Assembly (NCBI GenBank): GCA_033722675.1
Contig: JAWVYO010000100.1
Location: 1 to 8,349 of the forward strand
DNA: 8,349 nt
Direction of reading: 5' to 3'
Source: DATHYU01 sp033722675
GTDB taxonomy: Bacteria > Actinomycetota > Acidimicrobiia > Spongiisociales > UBA11373
Made by a program: the position numbers and the translations under genes. The notes beneath the pieces were generated by a model that made no database searches, was not told the DNA's origin, and saw only the letters and a program-made list of their open reading frames with translations. This document shows, in pieces, positions 6,854 to 8,349 of this stretch (position 1 is its first letter; the number at the start of each line of letters is the position of its first letter).

Positions 6854-8349
6854 TCTGGTTCGGGGGGAGGGAACATGTTACGGAGGAACTCGGTCAATTC
6901 GACCGGACCCTCGGGAGCGGGGACGAAGACGGTCTCCTTCTGCGGCTCGATGACGGACCGGCGCCGGGTGAGGCGCTGCAGCCGCACCTCCTGCGACGGC
7001 GACAGCGAGATCGGGGCCAGCTTGACCTCGTTGCGGAGCCGGACGATCTCGGTGATGCCGATCCGCATCGCCTCCACGCGCAACCGGGCGATGTCGATGA
7101 GGCTGCTGGCGCCCTCGGGGAGCGGGCCGAAGCGATCCCCCCACTCGGCGACGACGTCGTCGACGGCCTCGTGGGTGTCGGCCGCGGCGAGCCGGCGGTA
7201 GGCCTCGAGGCGGGCGCCGGCGTCCGTCACGTAGTCGTCGGGCAGGTGGGCGTCGACGGGCAGCTCGATCCGGACCTCCGACGGCGTCTCCGTGACCGGG
7301 GCGCCACCCTCCAGCTGAGCGACCGCCTCCGCGACGAGCTCGACGTACAGGTCGAACCCCACGGCGGCGATGTGCCCGGACTGGACGTTGCCGAGGATCG
7401 AACCCGCCCCGCGGATCTCCAGGTCACGCATGGCGAGCTGGAATCCCGATCCCAGGTCGCCGAACTCGCCCACGGCCTCGAGCCGCCGGTATGCGTCCTC
7501 GCTCAGGATCCGATCCTCGGGGTGGAACAGGTAGGCGTAGGCCCGTTGCGTGGACCGGCCCACCCGCCCCCGCAGCTGGTACAGCTGGGCGAGCCCCAGC
7601 AGATCGGCGCGCTCGACGATCAGCGTGTTCACGGCGGGCAGGTCGAGGCCCGACTCGATGATGGTGGTGGCGACCAGCACGTCGTAGTCGCCGTTCCAGA
7701 AGTCGAGCATGATCTGCTCGAGCTGCCCCTCGCTCATCCGGCCGTGGGCCACGGCCCGGTCGATCGACTGGATCCGGTTGTGCACGTAGAAGACCTGTCC
7801 CTCCCGCAGCATCTCGCGCCGGATGGCGGCCGAGACGGCGCGGGCGTCGTAGGGACCGACGAACGTGAGGATCGGATGGCGATCCTCCGGCGGGGTGGCG
7901 ATCCGGGTGACCGGGCGGATCCCGGTGAGTGCCATCTCGAGCGTGCGGGGGATCGGCGTGGCCGTCAGGGTGAGCACGTCGACGTCCTGGCGGAGCGCCT
8001 TGATGCGGTCCTTGGCCTGGACGCCGAACCGCTGCTCCTCGTCGACCACGAGGAGGCCGAGGTCGCGGAACCCGATGTCCTCGGACAGCAGCCGATGGGT
8101 GCCGATGACGACGTCGACGGACCCGTCCGCGAGCCCCGCGAGCACCTCGCGCTGCTGCTTCTGGGTGAGGAAGCGACTCAGCACCTCGACGCGCATGGGA
8201 TACGGCTCGTAGCGCTCCGAGAAGGTCTGGTGGTGCTGCTGGGCGAGCAGCGTGGTGGGGACGAGGACGGCCGCCTGCTTGCCGCTCTGGACGGCCTTGA
8301 ACGCGGCCCGCACGGCCACCTCGGTCTTGCCGAAGCCGACGTCGCCGAA
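6850..8349 (-). CDS. mfd: Transcription-repair coupling factor Mfd, C-terminal half (partial)
   Basis: Mfd is a cytoplasmic DNA translocase that pushes stalled RNA polymerase off damaged template and recruits UvrA for nucleotide excision repair. The 499 visible residues begin just before helicase motif I (GDVGFGKTE, Lys at about residue 8), so the UvrB-like and polymerase-interacting N-terminal half and the start codon lie beyond the window edge. In order follow DEEQRFG (motif II, about 103-109), TATPIPRT (motif III, about 129-136), the translocation segment with ESGLDLP, and QLRGRVGRS (motif VI). The C-terminal TRCF domain follows, with LPVDAHLPDDYV and YRRLAAADTHEAVDD. The gene ends in TGA at 6850-6852, and its last bases overlap the GTG start of the next gene by 4 bases. 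The frame is intact. The family is about 1,150 residues long, so a little under half is present. Identification is secure. Confidence 0.97.
   Translation of the reverse strand, partial: FGDVGFGKTEVAVRAAFKAVQSGKQAAVLVPTTLLAQQHHQTFSERYEPYPMRVEVLSRFLTQKQQREVLAGLADGSVDVVIGTHRLLSEDIGFRDLGLLVVDEEQRFGVQAKDRIKALRQDVDVLTLTATPIPRTLEMALTGIRPVTRIATPPEDRHPILTFVGPYDARAVSAAIRREMLREGQVFYVHNRIQSIDRAVAHGRMSEGQLEQIMLDFWNGDYDVLVATTIIESGLDLPAVNTLIVERADLLGLAQLYQLRGRVGRSTQRAYAYLFHPEDRILSEDAYRRLEAVGEFGDLGSGFQLAMRDLEIRGAGSILGNVQSGHIAAVGFDLYVELVAEAVAQLEGGAPVTETPSEVRIELPVDAHLPDDYVTDAGARLEAYRRLAAADTHEAVDDVVAEWGDRFGPLPEGASSLIDIARLRVEAMRIGITEIVRLRNEVKLAPISLSPSQEVRLQRLTRRRSVIEPQKETVFVPAPEGPVELTEFLRNMFPPPEPE

Noticed and set aside
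8317..8319. In-frame GTG at 8319 as a start for mfd
   Set aside because: The frame continues to the window edge and the Walker A motif lies upstream of this codon, so the gene is simply cut by the window.

Overview
The window is a GC-rich (roughly 70%) bacterial chromosome segment in which every convincing gene lies on the minus strand. Gene content and order (mfd, SurA-like lipoprotein, mazG, eno, FtsB/DivIC-like protein, DUF501 protein, Ppx/GppA phosphatase) match a conserved actinobacterial neighbourhood, represented in Mycobacterium tuberculosis by Rv1020-Rv1026. The DUF501 gene and the one-domain Ppx also point to Actinobacteria. The SurA-like gene between mfd and mazG and the methylase-MazG fusion suggest a lineage away from mycobacteria, possibly Acidimicrobiia-like, but that placement is inference.

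Layout in the direction of transcription (high to low coordinates): the C-terminal half of mfd (8349-6850, start outside the window); a secreted PPIC/SurA-type lipoprotein (6853-5930); a YabN-type fusion of a tetrapyrrole-methylase domain to two MazG units (5922-4450); enolase (4428-3151); an FtsB/DivIC-like membrane protein (3154-2753); a DUF501 protein (2760-2251); a 301-residue Ppx/GppA phosphatase (2254-1349); UDP-glucose 4-epimerase galE (1352-393); and a tRNA-Leu with anticodon UAA (373-287). The protein genes are packed end to end: four junctions are 4-base overlaps (GTGA or ATGA), one is an 8-base overlap, and the two gaps are 7 and 21 bases. No gene-sized intergenic space exists above position 392, so the whole run is probably one operon with translational coupling. 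It mixes genome and nucleotide-pool maintenance (Mfd, MazG), glycolysis (Eno), division (FtsB-like), polyphosphate/(p)ppGpp turnover (Ppx) and cell-surface sugar supply (GalE).

Below the tRNA (positions 1-286) there is no credible protein gene. This stretch holds two degenerate tandem units of about 102 bases, each carrying a copy of the T-arm and 3' acceptor strand of the adjacent tRNA-Leu, and then a long interrupted hairpin at 22-67. The unit length equals the 87-base tRNA plus a 15-base spacer, so the units may be decayed tandem tRNA copies; decayed integration-site duplications are the alternative. This is the least ordinary part of the window. The tRNA is of the rare-codon (bldA-like) type, and I found no TTA codon in any of the eight protein genes. 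I see no mobile element, CRISPR array, defence system or biosynthetic cluster.
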